From: Petaurus breviceps papuanus
Taxonomy: Eukaryota > Chordata > Mammalia > Diprotodontia > Petauridae
Length of the DNA: 64,000 nt
Assembly (NCBI GenBank): GCA_028583685.1
Contig: JAMXIF010000045.1
Location: forward strand, 5,591,667-5,655,666
Reading direction: 5' to 3'
The notes below the pieces were generated by a model. The model worked only from the letters and a program-made list of their open reading frames with translations. It was not told the origin of the DNA and searched no databases. Below, in pieces: positions 32,975-44,744 of the stretch; position 1 is the first letter of the stretch; every line of letters starts with the position of its first letter. Made by a program: the position numbers and the translations under genes.

Positions 32975-33210
32975 TGAATAGAGGACAGGACTTGGGATCA
33001 GTAAGACCCAACTTCACATCCTGCCTCCAGTAATTGCTAGCTCTATGAATCTTTGGTAAGTTACAGTTTCCTCATCTGTAAAACTGGGATAGTAATAGCA
33101 CCAATATTCTAGGGTTGTTTTGAGGGGGGGAAATGAGATAAAATATATGAAGAACTTTGCAAACTTCCAAGTGCAACATAAATGAGGGTTGAGGATAATG
33201 ATGATGATGT
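32975..33210 (+). repeat. MIR/MON1-type CORE-SINE
   Basis: GGACTTGGGATCAGTAAGAC, TGCCTCCAGTAATTGCTAGC, AGTTTCCTCATCTGTAAAAC, GATAGTAATAGCACC, AGGGTTGTTTTGAGG, AAATGAGATAAAATATATG and TTTGCAAACTTCC are present in order. Confidence 0.8.
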
Positions 33211-33757
33211 CTGACTTGGAATATAAGTGGTTTTACAGAAATAGAACCAGGATAGAGAATCAGAAGGCACAGTTTATATCGCCAAACCCCACCAGCGAAT
33301 AGTTGTATGACTTCAGGTCAGTTAACTTATCTGAGTCATTCCTAATCCATAGAGCAAACATAACTCCTTTGTTACCGCTAAGAATGATCATGAGGGACAA
33401 AAACTAATAAAAAGCACACTTCAAACAATAAAATATTATGCAAAAGTCACATATTCTGGGGAGAACATGTAAGAAAGACACCATGAGCTAAGTACAGAAC
33501 CCTGGGTTACAGTTCTAAAGCTATAATGAGTAGTTTTGGAAATTTTAGTTACTTAAAATTGTTGATTTATACAAGTAGGGATGGAAATACTGGTCTCAAC
33601 TACTGCATGGCGTTCTCCTTTGCTTTAGATTAGCTATTGGAAACAATGGCACATCGTACTAACATAATGGACATTATTATTTTGTCAAAATGGTGATTTT
33701 ATCAATATAATTATTCTATCAAATCAGATTGCAACTCCTTCCTTCCTGTGATTTCTT

Positions 33758-33919
33758 CTTTATTGTTTTTAAGTAATTGGGGTTAAATAACTTGCTCAAA
33801 GTTACACAGCCAGTTATTTTGTGTGGGTGTTAAGTATCTGAGGCCGGAACCTTACAAAGATCCCGGGTCCTCCTCACTCTATGGCTGGCACTCTTACTCA
33901 TTGCAACACCTAGCCACTC
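33758..33919 (-). repeat. tRNA-derived marsupial SINE with target duplication
   Basis: AATTGGGGTTAAATAACTTG, CTCAAAGTTACACAGCCAGT and a head ending TAGCCACTCC on the minus strand. The flanks CCTTCCTGTGATTTCTT (33741-33757) and CCTTCCTGTAATTCTT (33920-33935) are a slightly diverged target duplication. Confidence 0.85.
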
Positions 33920-33989
33920 CCTTCCTGTAATTCTTGAACATGACCTCCCATAAATTGACCCAATATGCCAGAGATCTTTCTCTTGCTAT

Positions 33990-35658
33990 TTTATTTTTTT
34001 AATTTATTTTAAATTTTATTTTCCACAGTTAAATGTAAAAACAATTTTTAACATTTCCTTTTAAAACTCTGAGTACCTTGGGGACAGCTAGGTGGCACAG
34101 TGAATAGAGGACTAGCCCTGGAGTCAGGAGGACCTGAGTTCAAATCCGACTTCAGACACTTAACACAAAAACTAGCCGTGTGACCCTGGGCAAGTTGCTT
34201 AACCCCAATTGCCCTACAAAAAGCAAAAAAAAAAAAAAAACTCTGAGTACCAAATTCTCTACTTTCCTCTCTCCCCCCACACCCACCTCACTGAGAATGC
34301 AAACAATTCAATATATGTTATCCATGTATAGTCATGCAAAAATATTTCTATATTATTTAGATAGTGAAAGGAAACATAGACCAAAAAAAACCTCAAGAAA
34401 AATAAAGTTAAAAAAGTATGTTTTAATCTGTATTCAGACACCATCAGTTCTTCCTCTGGTAATGGATAGCATTTTTCTTCATAAATCCTTCAGACTTGTC
34501 TTGCATCATTGTATTGATGAGAACAACTAAGTCATTCACAACTGATCATCTCACAATATTGCTGTTACTTTGTACACAGTACACGTGCCTTTACATCAAC
34601 TTATGTAAGTCTTTCCAGGTTTTCCTGAAATCACCCTGCTCATCATTTCAGCACAACAGTATTCCATCTTAATCACATACCACAATAGCCATTCTGCAAT
34701 TGATGGGCATCCCCTCAAATTCCAATTATTTGGCACCAGAAAAGAGCTGTTATAAATATTTTTGTACATATAGGTCCTTTTCCCTTTTATAATCTCTTTT
34801 GTATTTAGACCTTGTAGTGATATTGCTAGGTCAAAGGGTATGCATGATTTTATAGCCCTTTGGGCATAGTTCCAAGTTGCTCTACAGAAGGATGGAGTCT
34901 GCCCCCACAAAATAAAGTCATACATTTTGCTCATTTATCGATTGGGGAATGGTTCTTATTTTTATAAATGTGGCTCAGTTCTCTGTGTGTTTCAGAAATG
35001 AGGCCTTTATTGGAGACATTTTTCAGTTTTTTTTTACAGTTGCTATTGCTAACTATAATACCCTCCATCCTATTTCCCCCACCCCTGTTCATTTTATTCT
35101 CTTTTTCCTTTTACCCTATCCCTCTTCAAAAGTGTTTTGCTTCTGACTAACCTCTCCCTCAATCTGCTCTCCCTTCTATCATACCCCTTCTCTTAATCCC
35201 TTCTATTTTTATTTTCCTATAGAGTAAGATAGATTTCTATACCCAATTGAGTGTTTATTTTATTCCCTCTTTGTGCCCGTTCTGATGAGAATAAGTTTCA
35301 CTCACTCCCTCTCAAGTTTTTCCTCTTCCCCTCCTTTCTAAAAGCTTTTTCTTGCTTGAGAGCTCTGGAACCAGACACTGTTGCTGCTGATTCTATGGTT
35401 CCCAATGCTTGTTTCTGGTTTGCAAGGTCTGGGGCTGTGCTGTTGTGGCCTGTGCAGGATTGTGTTCCATTTTCCCCGAGGTGTGACAGACCTTTCCTAC
35501 CAACCTTTTAATTTGTCTTTGGCTGGAAATTTATTTCACCCCATCCTTTTGTGGATTCTGCTACTCCAGGAATTTTTTATGGTATTATTTAAAGTGATTT
35601 TGGGGGGAGAGTGCAGACAAATTGTTGTTGTTTTTCACAATCTTGACTCTGCCCCCTC
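33990..35658 (-). mobile_element. ORF-less L1 derivative: 5' UTR joined to spacer and 3' region
   Basis: Read on the minus strand it starts at about 35655 with GGGGGCAGAGTCAAGATTG, has ~300 bp of 5' UTR that aligns with 53735-54050 (AATACCATAAAAAATTCCTG, CAGCACAGCCCCAG, GCAAACCAGAAACAAGC), and at about 35350 passes at CAAGCAAGAAAAAGC straight into the inter-ORF spacer. It then continues at about 35040 into the post-RT region and the 3' UTR with an A-rich tail near 33990. ORF1 and ORF2 are both absent. Without the SINE at 34078-34236 the element is about 1.5 kb. The 3' junction is the one seen at 28440. Confidence 0.75.
34078..34236 (+). repeat. tRNA-derived marsupial SINE, youngest-looking copy
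   Basis: GGGGACAGCTAGGTGGCACAG, CCCTGGAGTCAGGAGGACCT, GAGTTCAAATCCGACTTCAG, GTGTGACCCTGGGCAAGTTG, CTTAACCCCAATTGCCCTAC and a 15-A tail. Perfect target duplication AAAACTCTGAGTACC at 34063-34077 and 34237-34251. It lies in the 3' UTR of the L1 derivative at 33990-35658. Confidence 0.93.
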
Positions 35659-35659
35659 A

Positions 35660-36990
35660 AAATTTAGTCCAATAGTTGTTAAATTTTCTCTTCTTAATCA
35701 ATTTTCTAGTTCTATTGTTTTTGTCCAATATGATATTTCACTTTTTTCTCTCTTTTTAATTCTTTTGATTTTATTTCATTGTTCCTTGATGTCTAATAGT
35801 TTCTTTAGCTTTCACTTATCCAGTTCTAATTTTTAAGGATTTATTTTTTTCAGTGAGCTTTTTAACTCCTTTTCCATTTGACCATTTGATCTTTTAAAGG
35901 AGCTTTTTTTTCCTTTTCTCTAGTGAATTGTTTTTTACTCTTTTTTTTAGTAGGTTAATTTTGTTTCTTAAGGTGTTATTTTCTTCTATATTATTATGTC
36001 TCTTTCACCAATCTCTTAATTCTCTTTTCACAATTTTCTTCATCACTCTCATTTCTATCCCCAATTTCTCCCCTACCATTCTTAGCTCTTTCTTTAACTC
36101 TTCCAGGAATTCTCTTTGGATTTACATCTAATTAGCATTTTTATATGAAGCTTTTTATAACTGTTTTCACAAGTTGTCTCCTTCTGAGTTTAGGTCTTGG
36201 TCTTCTCTACCATGGTAGTAGCTTTTATGGTCAAGTTATTTTGTTTTTGTTTGTGTGTGTGTGTGTGTTCATTATTACAGCACATTTCTTGACTTTTTAA
36301 CTTTGTTAAACATGGGTTCTGCTCACTTAACAATGGGGAAGCACTGTCCCAAGTGTCAGACTTTTACCATGCTGTTCTTTTCAGAATGAGTTCTGGGGTT
36401 CTCTAAGTTTTTGTTGCTTCTAATATGGAGTTGTCCTGGGAGATTTGTGGTCACTAATCTCCTGGTGTGTGTTCAGGTCTATGCTCTGGTCTTTATCCAG
36501 AAAGGGCCCCTGGTCTCCACCTGTTGTAAGTACAAATGGTTCTCTTGGCTTTGGAACTGTGACCAGGTTTCCTACTCTTCTGCCACAAACAGTGAACTGT
36601 AACCCAAAACTCTGGGCAATAGAGTTGCCAATCAGCACCAGTGGAATTCAGTGCCAGAAAAAAAGCTCTTCTAATCTCTTTCTGACAAACTGTCTAACCC
36701 ACCCAACATCTAATTATCTCTGGACTGAGGTCTTCCAAAGCTGCTTCTGTCTGACCACCTCCAAGGCCTGCCACTGGTGCTGCCACTGTGCTCTGGGCCA
36801 GTTCCCCACTGTAGACTGACAGACCTCTCCTGCCAACCACCTAAGTTGTCTTAGGCTAGAAAAATGTCTCACTGTGACCTTTTGTTGACTCTGTCACTCC
36901 AAAATGGTATTTGAGTGGTTATTTTAAAGGTATTTGAAAAGTAATGTTAGGGAGTTTCAGCGAGGTTGTTGCCTGGACTGTACCATCTTG
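35660..36990 (-). mobile_element. L1 5' half: 5' UTR and ORF1 start
   Basis: On the minus strand: 5' UTR from about 36990 (AAGATGGTACAGTCCAGGC) to about 36240, then the ORF1 N-terminal and coiled-coil region down to 35660, where it meets the start of the ORF-less derivative. Landmarks shared with 1900-2330 and 57530-57960 on the same strand include the segments complementary to TCTAATTTTTAAGGA and CCATTTGACCA. It is decayed, and no 3' portion follows. Confidence 0.7.
36253..36270. repeat. GT microsatellite
   Basis: GTGTGTGTGTGTGTGTGT inside the L1 5' half. Confidence 0.85.
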
Positions 36991-37189
36991 TTTCCCTAAG
37001 TTATCTTTCTTTAATAGGGCTGTAGACAAATAGGACCATTATGCTTCTTCATCTGCTCTCTTTAAACCTTCAGCATCTTACTCTTATGCATAACATATGT
37101 CCATCAGGGTAAAATATAGAACAGAGAAAACAATTGCATATTTTTCCTCTTTATTATATGGGTATTTAAGTAGGCTATATGAAAGTAAA

Positions 37190-37405
37190 GAAAACAGCCA
37201 TGGTGCATTGAAAGGAATGTTTATTTGGGAGGTAGAAAACTTGTGTTTAAATCATAGCTCTACCTCTTATCACCTGTATGACCTTGGACAAGTCACTTTT
37301 CCTATTTAGGATTCACTTTCCTTACCTGTAAAATGAACTAATTGAACTATTTCAGATGTCCTCTCATGTCTTTTCAAGCTTCCAATTCTAAAATCTTATG
37401 GTTTC
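37190..37405 (+). repeat. MIR/THER1-type CORE-SINE
   Basis: GCATTGAAAGGAATGTTTATT, TACCTCTTATCACCTGTATG, CCTTGGACAAGTCACTTTTC, TTACCTGTAAAATGAACTAA and TTCCAATTCTAAAATCTTATG fit the CORE-SINE order. Confidence 0.7.
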
Positions 37406-37409
37406 TGAC

Positions 37410-38325
37410 CATCCTGCAAGTTCTAAATCTATGACCTAGCATTATCATTTAGTTACATTGTCTTTCAGCATTTTAAAATAATTATTCTAGTCAATCTAGG
37501 AAAAAAAATGCTTTAGCATGTCCACTGATTTTTTTTGTCAGCTCATTTATCTCAAACATCTTAATGACTTATTTCTGGGTAATCAGATAGGCTTTGCAGT
37601 TGGTCTGATTGAGTTGTTATGAAGGCTGAAAGCATCAGATTAAGAGTTTCTCAATCTAGTTAGCTGGAAAGTGTGACTTCATTCCATATGGGTCTTCTGA
37701 GCTCTGGCTTCTAATTCTAGCTAATGTGTGGTATGACCTTAGAAAATTCTCTCTTCCTTAAGGTTGGATCTAAATAGACAGAGTGAAAATGGAGGGTTGA
37801 GGAAAGTATCTGAATGATTCAGAGAAAATCCCCACTTGTCCTTTTGCTGTTTAGAAGGTTGTGTGTGTGTGTGTGTGTCTGCATCTAGCTAGGGATGTGG
37901 GGATGAAGAAGGGAAATTATCTGAGTTATAAGGGTGATGAAAATTCTAGAAAAGTATGCCTATATTGGCCTTGCTTAAAAACTATTTCTCATTTGTAAAA
38001 ATAAGGGTTTCCCCCACTGTCTGCCCCCAGTGGGATAACAAGGAACAATAAGACCCAAAGAACCCAAATAACATTTCCCTGCCATGTCAAGTATAAATAA
38101 CTCTTAATGACAGGCTGCTCTCTAAATATGCTTTTGCAGAATTTGCTTCCACTGGTGCCAGCCAAATATATTTTGTCACTAACTTTTTGATTCAGCCTTT
38201 CCAAAGGGCAAATGAGGAATTAGTCATCTCCTCTCAGTGTACAGCAAGATATTTTGTTCCATGGGACATATGTCCTGGGTGTGTATAGACCTCAGTGATA
38301 GAGCCCTAGAGGTGTTTAATCTCTG
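37410..38325. other. No recognised gene; GT tract at 37860-37877
   Basis: Unique-looking sequence. The piece around 37680-37770 might be a very old SINE. No frame of interest. Confidence 0.4.
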
Positions 38326-38329
38326 CAAG

Positions 38330-38467
38330 AGATGAGAGAGACAGATAGATGGAGACAAAGAGACAGAGAAAGACATGGCAGAATGGATAAACAGAGTCAG
38401 AGAGATAGAGGCAGAAATACTGAGACAAAGGCAGAGAGAGGTAGACAGGGGGAGAAGGGGCGAGAGA

Positions 38468-38545
<78 letters not shown>

Positions 38546-38587
38546 CAGAGAGAGACAGAGAGAGAGACAGAGAGAGAGAGAGACAGA

Positions 38588-38619
<32 letters not shown>

Positions 38620-38666
38620 CAGAGAGACAGAGAGAGAGAGACAGAGACAGAGAGAGAGACAGAGAC

Positions 38667-38697
<31 letters not shown>

Positions 38698-38762
38698 CAG
38701 AGACAGACAGAGACAGAGAGAGACAGAGACAGAGAGAGACAGAGACAGAGACAGAGAGAGTA
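38330..38762. repeat. GA/GAGAC compound microsatellite, ~430 bp
   Basis: Starts with GAGAGACAGATAGATGGAGAC, then a pure GA core (38463-38522), then GACAGA/GAGAGAC mixtures to 38760. Frames of 146 and 133 codons (R, E, D, Q) on the plus strand and 157 codons (S, L, V) on the minus strand are translations of the repeat, not genes. Confidence 0.97.
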
Positions 38763-39179
38763 TGGTGATTAAATGACATCAGAAGAAAAAGATCTAGTAC
38801 CCTATATTGGCCCTTTTAAGTCCTCTCCTGCCCTGCTAAAGTAATTGTGATAAGAGAATTTTTTGGATTAACTTTCTTACCACCATTTACTTAAGATGAA
38901 CAAAATATGAAACTAAATAGAGCTTACAGAATAATTCTGAGACATGAAATTGTAGCTTTAATATAAAGGATCAATCTGCAAATTTCAGCTATAACCTTGG
39001 TGTTTATTCATTAGTTTACTATATCATACAAGATAAATCTTGCCCTTCCGCAATTTAATCATTAATATGCAAAGCATTACTTTCCTCTTCTGCATAAAAT
39101 TCCACAGTGCCTATCCTTCCTTTATAATTAAACTTTAAAAATTAGATTATTCAAAAGATTACAGTAGTTTATCACTAGG

Positions 39180-40220
39180 ATGATACACTATGACTAGGCA
39201 GGTTTTATACCATAAATGGAGGACTATTGTTAGTATTAGGAAAAGTATCGACATAATTAACCATACTAATAGCACTAACATATATCATATGATTACGTCA
39301 ATGGATTCAGAAAAAGCTTTCTACAAAATACAGCAACCATTTTTATTTAAAAAAAACACTAGAAGGTACAGGAATTGATGGAGTTTTCCTTAAAATAATA
39401 AGTAGTATCTATCTAAAACAATCAGCAAGTATCATATGTAATGGAGATTCCCAATAAGAGCAGGGGTGAAACAAGAATGCCCATTATCGCCACTATTATT
39501 CAATAATGTGCTAGAAATAGTAACTTTAGCAATAAGAGAAGAAAAAGAAAACAAAGACTTATAATTGGCAATGCAGAAACAAAGCTACTACTCTACGCAG
39601 ATGATATGATGACATACTTAGAGAATCACTAAAAAACCACTTAAAATAATGAACAACTTTAGCAAGCTGCAGGATATAAAATAAACCCATGGAAATCATT
39701 AGCAGTTCTATATAATACTAACAAAGCCCAACCACAAGAGATTGAAAGGGAAATTCCATTTAAAATAACTTTAGACAAAATAAAATATTTGGGAGTCTAT
39801 CTGCCAAAACAAACACAGGATCTATATGAATATAATTACAGAACACTTTTCGCACACATAAAGTCAGATTTAAACAATTAGAAAACTATCATGTACTATC
39901 ATGTACTCATGGATCAGCCTAGCTAATATATTAAATGAAAACAGGAAAATAGTATTGCAGAAAACAGACATAAACCAACCATACCAAGATAAGGTCAAAA
40001 TCAATACATTATTGAGACATAAGGGATGATATCATAAACAAATTAGGAGAACAAGGAATAGCTTACCTTTCAGATATATAGAGAAGGGAAGAATTTGTGA
40101 TCAAACAAAAGATAGTGAACATTATGAAATGCAAAATGAATAGTTTTGATTACATTGAGTTGAAAAGTTTTTTACACAAAACCAATGCAACCAAGACTAG
40201 AAGGAAAGTGGAAACTTGGG

Positions 40221-40261
<41 letters not shown>

Positions 40262-41232
40262 CAGCCAAGGTTTCTGATAAAGGCCTCATTTCAAATTTGA
40301 ACTCTAATGCATAGTTGGTGGGTTTGTGACCTGATCCTATAGTCCTAGAGATCAAATTTGTAACTGTGCACACAAGGGCTACAAAACTGTCCATACCCTT
40401 TGATTCTGCAATATCACTACTAGGTCTGCATCCCAAAAATAGAAAAGGACCTACATGTACAAATAATGTATAAGAGCACTTTTTGAAGCAGCAAAGAATT
40501 GGAAATTGAAGGGAGGCCCATAAATTGGGGAATGACTGAACAAGTTGTGGTATATGAATGTAAGGGAATATTATTGTGTTTTAAGAAATGATGAGCAGGC
40601 AGGTTTCAAAAAAAAACCTGGAAAGACTTACATGAATTAATACTGAGTGAAGTGAGCAGAACCAGGATAAAATCATACACAGTAACAGTAACTTTCATAG
40701 ACTTAAGCTCTTCTCAGCAATTCAGTGATCTGAGACAACTCCAAAAGACTCACAATGGAAAATGCTATCCACAGCCAGAGAAAGAACTATGGAGTCTGAA
40801 AGATCAGAGTTTGCTATTTTCACTTTTTATTATTTTTTTTCCTTTCTTGTGATTTTTCCCCTTTGTTCTGATTCTTCTTTCATAATATGTCTAATATGGA
40901 AATGTGTTTATTTTTTTTTGGAGGAGAAGGACAGGGCAATTGGGGTTAAGTGACTTGCCCAAGGTCACACGACTAGTAAGTGTAAGTGTCTGAGGCCGGA
41001 TTTGAACTCAGGTCCTCCTGATTCCAGGGCCAGTGTTCTATTCACTGTGCAACCTAGCCACCCCATTGAAATGTGTTTACTATGGTTGTATATGTATAAC
41101 CTATTTCAGGTTGCTTACCATCTTGAAGAGGGGGGAGGGAAGAAAGGGATGGAGAAAAAAATTGGGACTCAACGTTTTATAAAAATGAATGTAGAAAACT
41201 ACCTTTACCTATAATTAGAAAAAAATAAAATA
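39180..41232 (+). mobile_element. 5'-truncated L1 with decayed reverse transcriptase
   Basis: Starts in the ORF2 reverse transcriptase (GGCAGGTTTTATACC corresponds to the AGFIP motif). Further on it encodes LLYADDMM at about 39585-39610, the YADD catalytic motif, then EREIPFKITLDKIKYLGVYL at about 39738-39800. The frame is shifted several times, so the protein is dead. The 3' UTR runs to an A-rich tail at 41232 and is split by a SINE at 40911-41064. Possible target duplication TATCACTAGG (39170-39179) and TATCATTAAG near 41231. A TA microsatellite sits at 40223-40258. Confidence 0.85.
40911..41064 (-). repeat. tRNA-derived marsupial SINE with target duplication
   Basis: Minus strand: GGGGTGGCTAGGTTGCACAG, CACTGGCCCTGGAATCAGGA, GACCTTGGGCAAGTCACTTA, CCCCAATTGCCCTG. 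Direct repeats GAAATGTGTTTA at 40899-40910 and 41068-41079 mark insertion into the L1 3' UTR, so it is younger than that L1. Confidence 0.9.
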
Positions 41233-41840
41233 TCATTAAGTGGGAGAAAAATAGGTTGCTGAAACTTTCCCTCAGGATCCACTGTTTTTGTTTGCTTACA
41301 TGTTTGGTATACTGTAGGCCTATGCTCTGAACATAAACAATTTTTCCATGTTTCTGCATATTGGTAGGTATGGTTGTCAATGGCACCTATCAAGGAACCC
41401 TTGGAAAATTTCTGTAACTGATGTTTTATCACCATAATACTCAGAATTGCAGTGGCTTTGGGAGTTTGGAACCCTGTCCCACTCAGGATCAGCCTAGTTG
41501 CTGTTGACTTTTGCCCCCATTAGGTCCCCTTTACTTTAGTTCGAATTCCTTTTTGAAAGGGAACCAAAGAGGGGGTTGCAAGAAATAGAATGTGACCTGG
41601 AAAAATCTTGAAAGGAGGTATATTTTCTCATTACTGATTCCTTTCCACCTTTCACCTCTCTTGCTACATTAGCAAATGACCACCATAGGTTAAGTTGTAT
41701 ATGCTGAGTTTAGCCTAGCTTGAATATCATAGAACATCATGATTTATTTTATGGAATAATCGAAAATTAAGGCTGTCTTTTCAAAGCAATTAAATGAAAG
41801 CTTGGGAAGAAGGTGGTGAAGAGGGACATTTCGTAGTTTC
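41233..41840. other. No recognised gene
   Basis: Unique-looking. Small minus-strand frames (69 and 76 codons at 41177-41435) have no domain. Confidence 0.4.
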
Positions 41841-41844
41841 TAAG

Positions 41845-42010
41845 TTTTAGAACTGAAAGAGACCTTTAAGAATATCAAAACAGAGTAAAAATCCTGCTTC
41901 AAACAATGACTGGTTTCCAATGTTGTGCAAGTCCCTTGATCTTTCTTTTACCCAGTTTTCTCTCCTATAAAATACGGGTTTTGGACTTTGCCATCCCCTT
42001 AGGAAGTAGC
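41845..42010 (+). repeat. MIR-type SINE remnants
   Basis: A short reverse-oriented THER1 start (AGTTTTAGAACTGAAAGAGACC) is followed by a plus-strand MIR core (GTGCAAGTCCCTTGATCTTT, CAGTTTTCTCTCCTATAAAA, GTTTTGGACTTTGCCATC). Both are old. Confidence 0.5.
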
Positions 42011-42011
42011 A

Positions 42012-42564
42012 CATCTGTCCAGCTGCTGACAGATCCGGGACCTCTTTGAAGATGCAAGATACAGGCCACCCTACTACACCAGTGACATGATGGGCTCGTA
42101 GAATGCCTGGAGTGTCTATAGAGATGGTTGATTTTCCTTTATACCACTCCCCATGTAGTTTCCCTGTAAGTAAACCCTAATAAGTCTGGAGGTCCAGAAA
42201 ATAATGTTGTGGTATGGAACTGATTCCAGGGTTTTTACATAGTAAACTGCTACCTCAGATTCCAGGCCAGCAGATCACATAGGACTCTCCAGTAGCAACT
42301 CTAATTGTGCAAAGTCCTTCCATTTTATTTCAAAAACAATTATTTTAGTTTTAATTGCTAGAATAAAACAAACAATTCCACAATATGGTATAATAAAAAG
42401 ATGATTGTACATTTAACTGCAAATCTATTACATCCAGCTATTCCTGTTAAAGATATATAATGAAGTCATCATGTATATTCCTTACTTCTTTTTTTCTTCC
42501 CTCCCCTCTGCCCTAGAGATAGTTACTATTAGATACAAATATGTGTGTATGTGTTTGTGTTTGC

Positions 42565-42598
<34 letters not shown>

Positions 42599-42890
42599 TC
42601 ATTTTATACATACTTCTATTTATCAATTCTTTCTCTGAATACAGTTAGCATATTAAGGAACCCCTTTAGACCCTTCTTGGTTTGAGCCTGGATCAGGTTA
42701 CTTGTCTCTGATTCTAGAGTTAACATGATTCCTCTTGCTAAGTGCACTTTATCATGAAAGTGCAACATAGAGTTAAGGATGTCTGTCCTGTTGTCCCTGG
42801 GACTTATTCCTGTACCTCCCCAAGTGTATCTACAGATCCATATCCAACAGCAATCCTGGAGACTCTGTAGTTCTTCCAGGCAGATACAAA
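42012..42890. other. No recognised gene; GT/GA microsatellite
   Basis: A TGTG then GAGA compound tract lies at 42540-42598. The rest shows no recognised repeat or frame. Confidence 0.4.
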
Positions 42891-42897
42891 AGTTAAA

Positions 42898-43040
42898 TGA
42901 TCAATTTCAATTTCGTATAAATGGTGAAACAGAAGCCTTGGAGAAAGTAGAGCGATTTGGTCAAGTTCACAAAGAGCTAACGAGTGACAGGGAGGGAAGC
43001 CAGGTCTTCTGACTGTTTACCCCATTCCACCATGGCATAG
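42898..43040 (-). repeat. MIR-type SINE
   Basis: TATAAATGGTGAAACAGAAGCC, GATTTGGTCAAGTTCACAAA, GAGCTAACGAGTGACAGGGA and CCAGGTCTTCTGACTGTTTA are reverse-complement MIR landmarks. It covers the end of a 77-codon frame. Confidence 0.7.
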
Positions 43041-43399
43041 ATTCCCTTACCCTCTATCTTCACTCCTATACAGTCATTCTTGTTGAAATATTTACAGAGG
43101 GAGCATGTTGTAATGTAATGAGTATTGGACTTAGAATCAAAGGAGATGAATTTGAGCTCCAGATAGCAGAGTGCTGGTAAATGTTTAATAACTGGCAAGC
43201 TGAAGTAGGGGCATAGGGGAGGGAGGAAGATGTACCCACAACACAGTTTTGAATTTAATCTGCATCACTTTAAGTCTAGACAACCAATGAAGCAATAAAT
43301 CTAGCCCTGACTTGTAGTGTTTGCTGATTTCTGAGGTGTAAATGTTCACACTGAAAACTGAAAATGTGACTGGAGCAGACTGCAGCATACCCTTGTTTC

Positions 43400-43490
43400 T
43401 AGCTTTTTCATTTATTAGCTATGTGTATTTTTGGTAAGTCATCAAACCTTTCTCATATATAAAATGAGAAGACTGTATTAGAGCAGAAGT
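43400..43490 (+). repeat. MIR-type SINE, partial
   Basis: TTATTAGCTATGTGTATTTTTGGTAAGTCATCAAACCTTTCTCATATATAAAATGAG in order: 'gctgtgtgaccttgggcaag' and 'ctgtaaaatgag' segments, diverged. Confidence 0.55.
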
Positions 43491-43509
43491 TATTGTTATT
43501 GTGTGTGTG

Positions 43510-43610
43510 TGTGTTTTTATCATGGTCCCCTTTGACAGTTTGATGAAGCCTATGGAACCCCTCTCAGAATAATGTTTTGAAATGTGTAAAATAAAATAAA
43601 GGCAAGTTAA
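43510..43610 (+). repeat. Mammal-wide repeat (pair with 32685), class unresolved
   Basis: Matches 32685-32830 over several blocks (see there), with AAAATAAAATAAAGGCAAG after the shared part. Confidence 0.55.
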
Positions 43611-43769
43611 TGGATCACAGGCTAACCACTTTTAAAGCTATGATACTATGACTAAATAGTTTGTAAGCTCTAATTCTAAAATCATAAGATGTGAACAAAT
43701 ATACAAAAATGACCTATTTTACCCTCAGGCATCATCACCCTTTCTATAATGTATGCACACATTTTTGTT

Positions 43770-43870
43770 CAGCTAATCAATCAATAAAGTTTTATTAAGT
43801 TCCATGAAATAATACAAATAAAGCAAAAAAATACAAAAAAATGAAACAATCCCTACCTGTATGATGCCTG

Positions 43871-43905
<35 letters not shown>

Positions 43906-44165
43906 AAGAGTGAGAAAGACAGACAGAGACAGAGAGACAGAGACAGAGAGACAGAGACAGACAGAGACAGAGACAGAGACAGAAAGACCAATGAAATGAA
44001 TACAGGGCGGTTTGATAAGAGGGTACTAACACTTAATAACAAGAAGGGCATTGCATTGAAGATAGGGTTTGAGCTGCATATTGAAATAAAAGAAGGATTC
44101 AATGAGATGATGCTGAGGAGTGGGATTAGGTTAAACTCTATTCTGTTATGGAGTATGTAGAACAG
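43770..44165 (+). repeat. Ancient mammal-wide repeat (third copy) with CA/GACA microsatellite
   Basis: CAATCAATAAAGTTTTATTAAG, GAAACAATCCCTACCTGTATG, then a CA tract (43872-43902) and a GACAGA tract (43917-43985), then GGGTTTGAGCTGCATATTGA. The unique parts match the layout of 13555-14265. Confidence 0.5.
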
Positions 44166-44494
44166 AGAAACTAAACTCAAATACTGTTCTTACTGATTTC
44201 ATATTCCCCAACATGGGTTAACTAGAAATATTACAAGATTAGCTAAAAGATGAGAGTGCGTTGGAGGAGATCCAGGGACAGGTATCCCTCTAAGACTTTA
44301 ATTGGGAAGAGGTTATTCGGTCATATATGGTGGCTACTTTGGCACAGGTTTCCTAGGGAAGAAACCACTAAAGTCAAATTAAAATAACAATAGCTCCATC
44401 TCAAAAGGCATTATTCTTACAAAAAAATTATGTCAAACAAAAGTCAAGAAAGAAAATGTATAAACTCATACAATTTATCTATAAAACACTTTAT

Positions 44495-44740
44495 CTTCAA
44501 TATAGCTGCCAAATTAATATTCATAAGGCACAATTCTGACCACATCAGTCCAATGCTTCAGTGGATTTTTATTGCCTAAGAAAATACACAAACACACACA
44601 CTTCTGTTGAATATTTAAAGTTCTTCATAATCTGGTGCAAACCTATCTTTCCCGACATTTCATATCATTTTCCTAACAATATGTTACAGCAAGCCTATTT
44701 GATGACTTTGCAGAATGTTTTTCTGACTATGAACAGAGTA
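44495..44740 (+). repeat. L2-type LINE, ORF end region
   Basis: AATGCTTCAGTGGATTTTTATTGCC, TTTAAAGTTCTTCATAATCTGG and CAAACCTATCTTTCC correspond to the L2 segment 'cagtggctccctattgcc ... gccctccacaatctggccc'. Confidence 0.6.
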
Positions 44741-44744
44741 TAGA

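Noticed and set aside
35381-35836. 151-codon plus-strand frame rich in L, F and S
   Set aside because: It is the antisense of L1 5' UTR and ORF1; pyrimidine-rich antisense strands of L1 often stay open.
38306-38779. Frames of 133-157 codons on both strands (RERERQ and SLSLSV proteins)
   Set aside because: They are translations of the GA/GACA microsatellite; no start context, no domain, and all frames are open because the repeat lacks stops.
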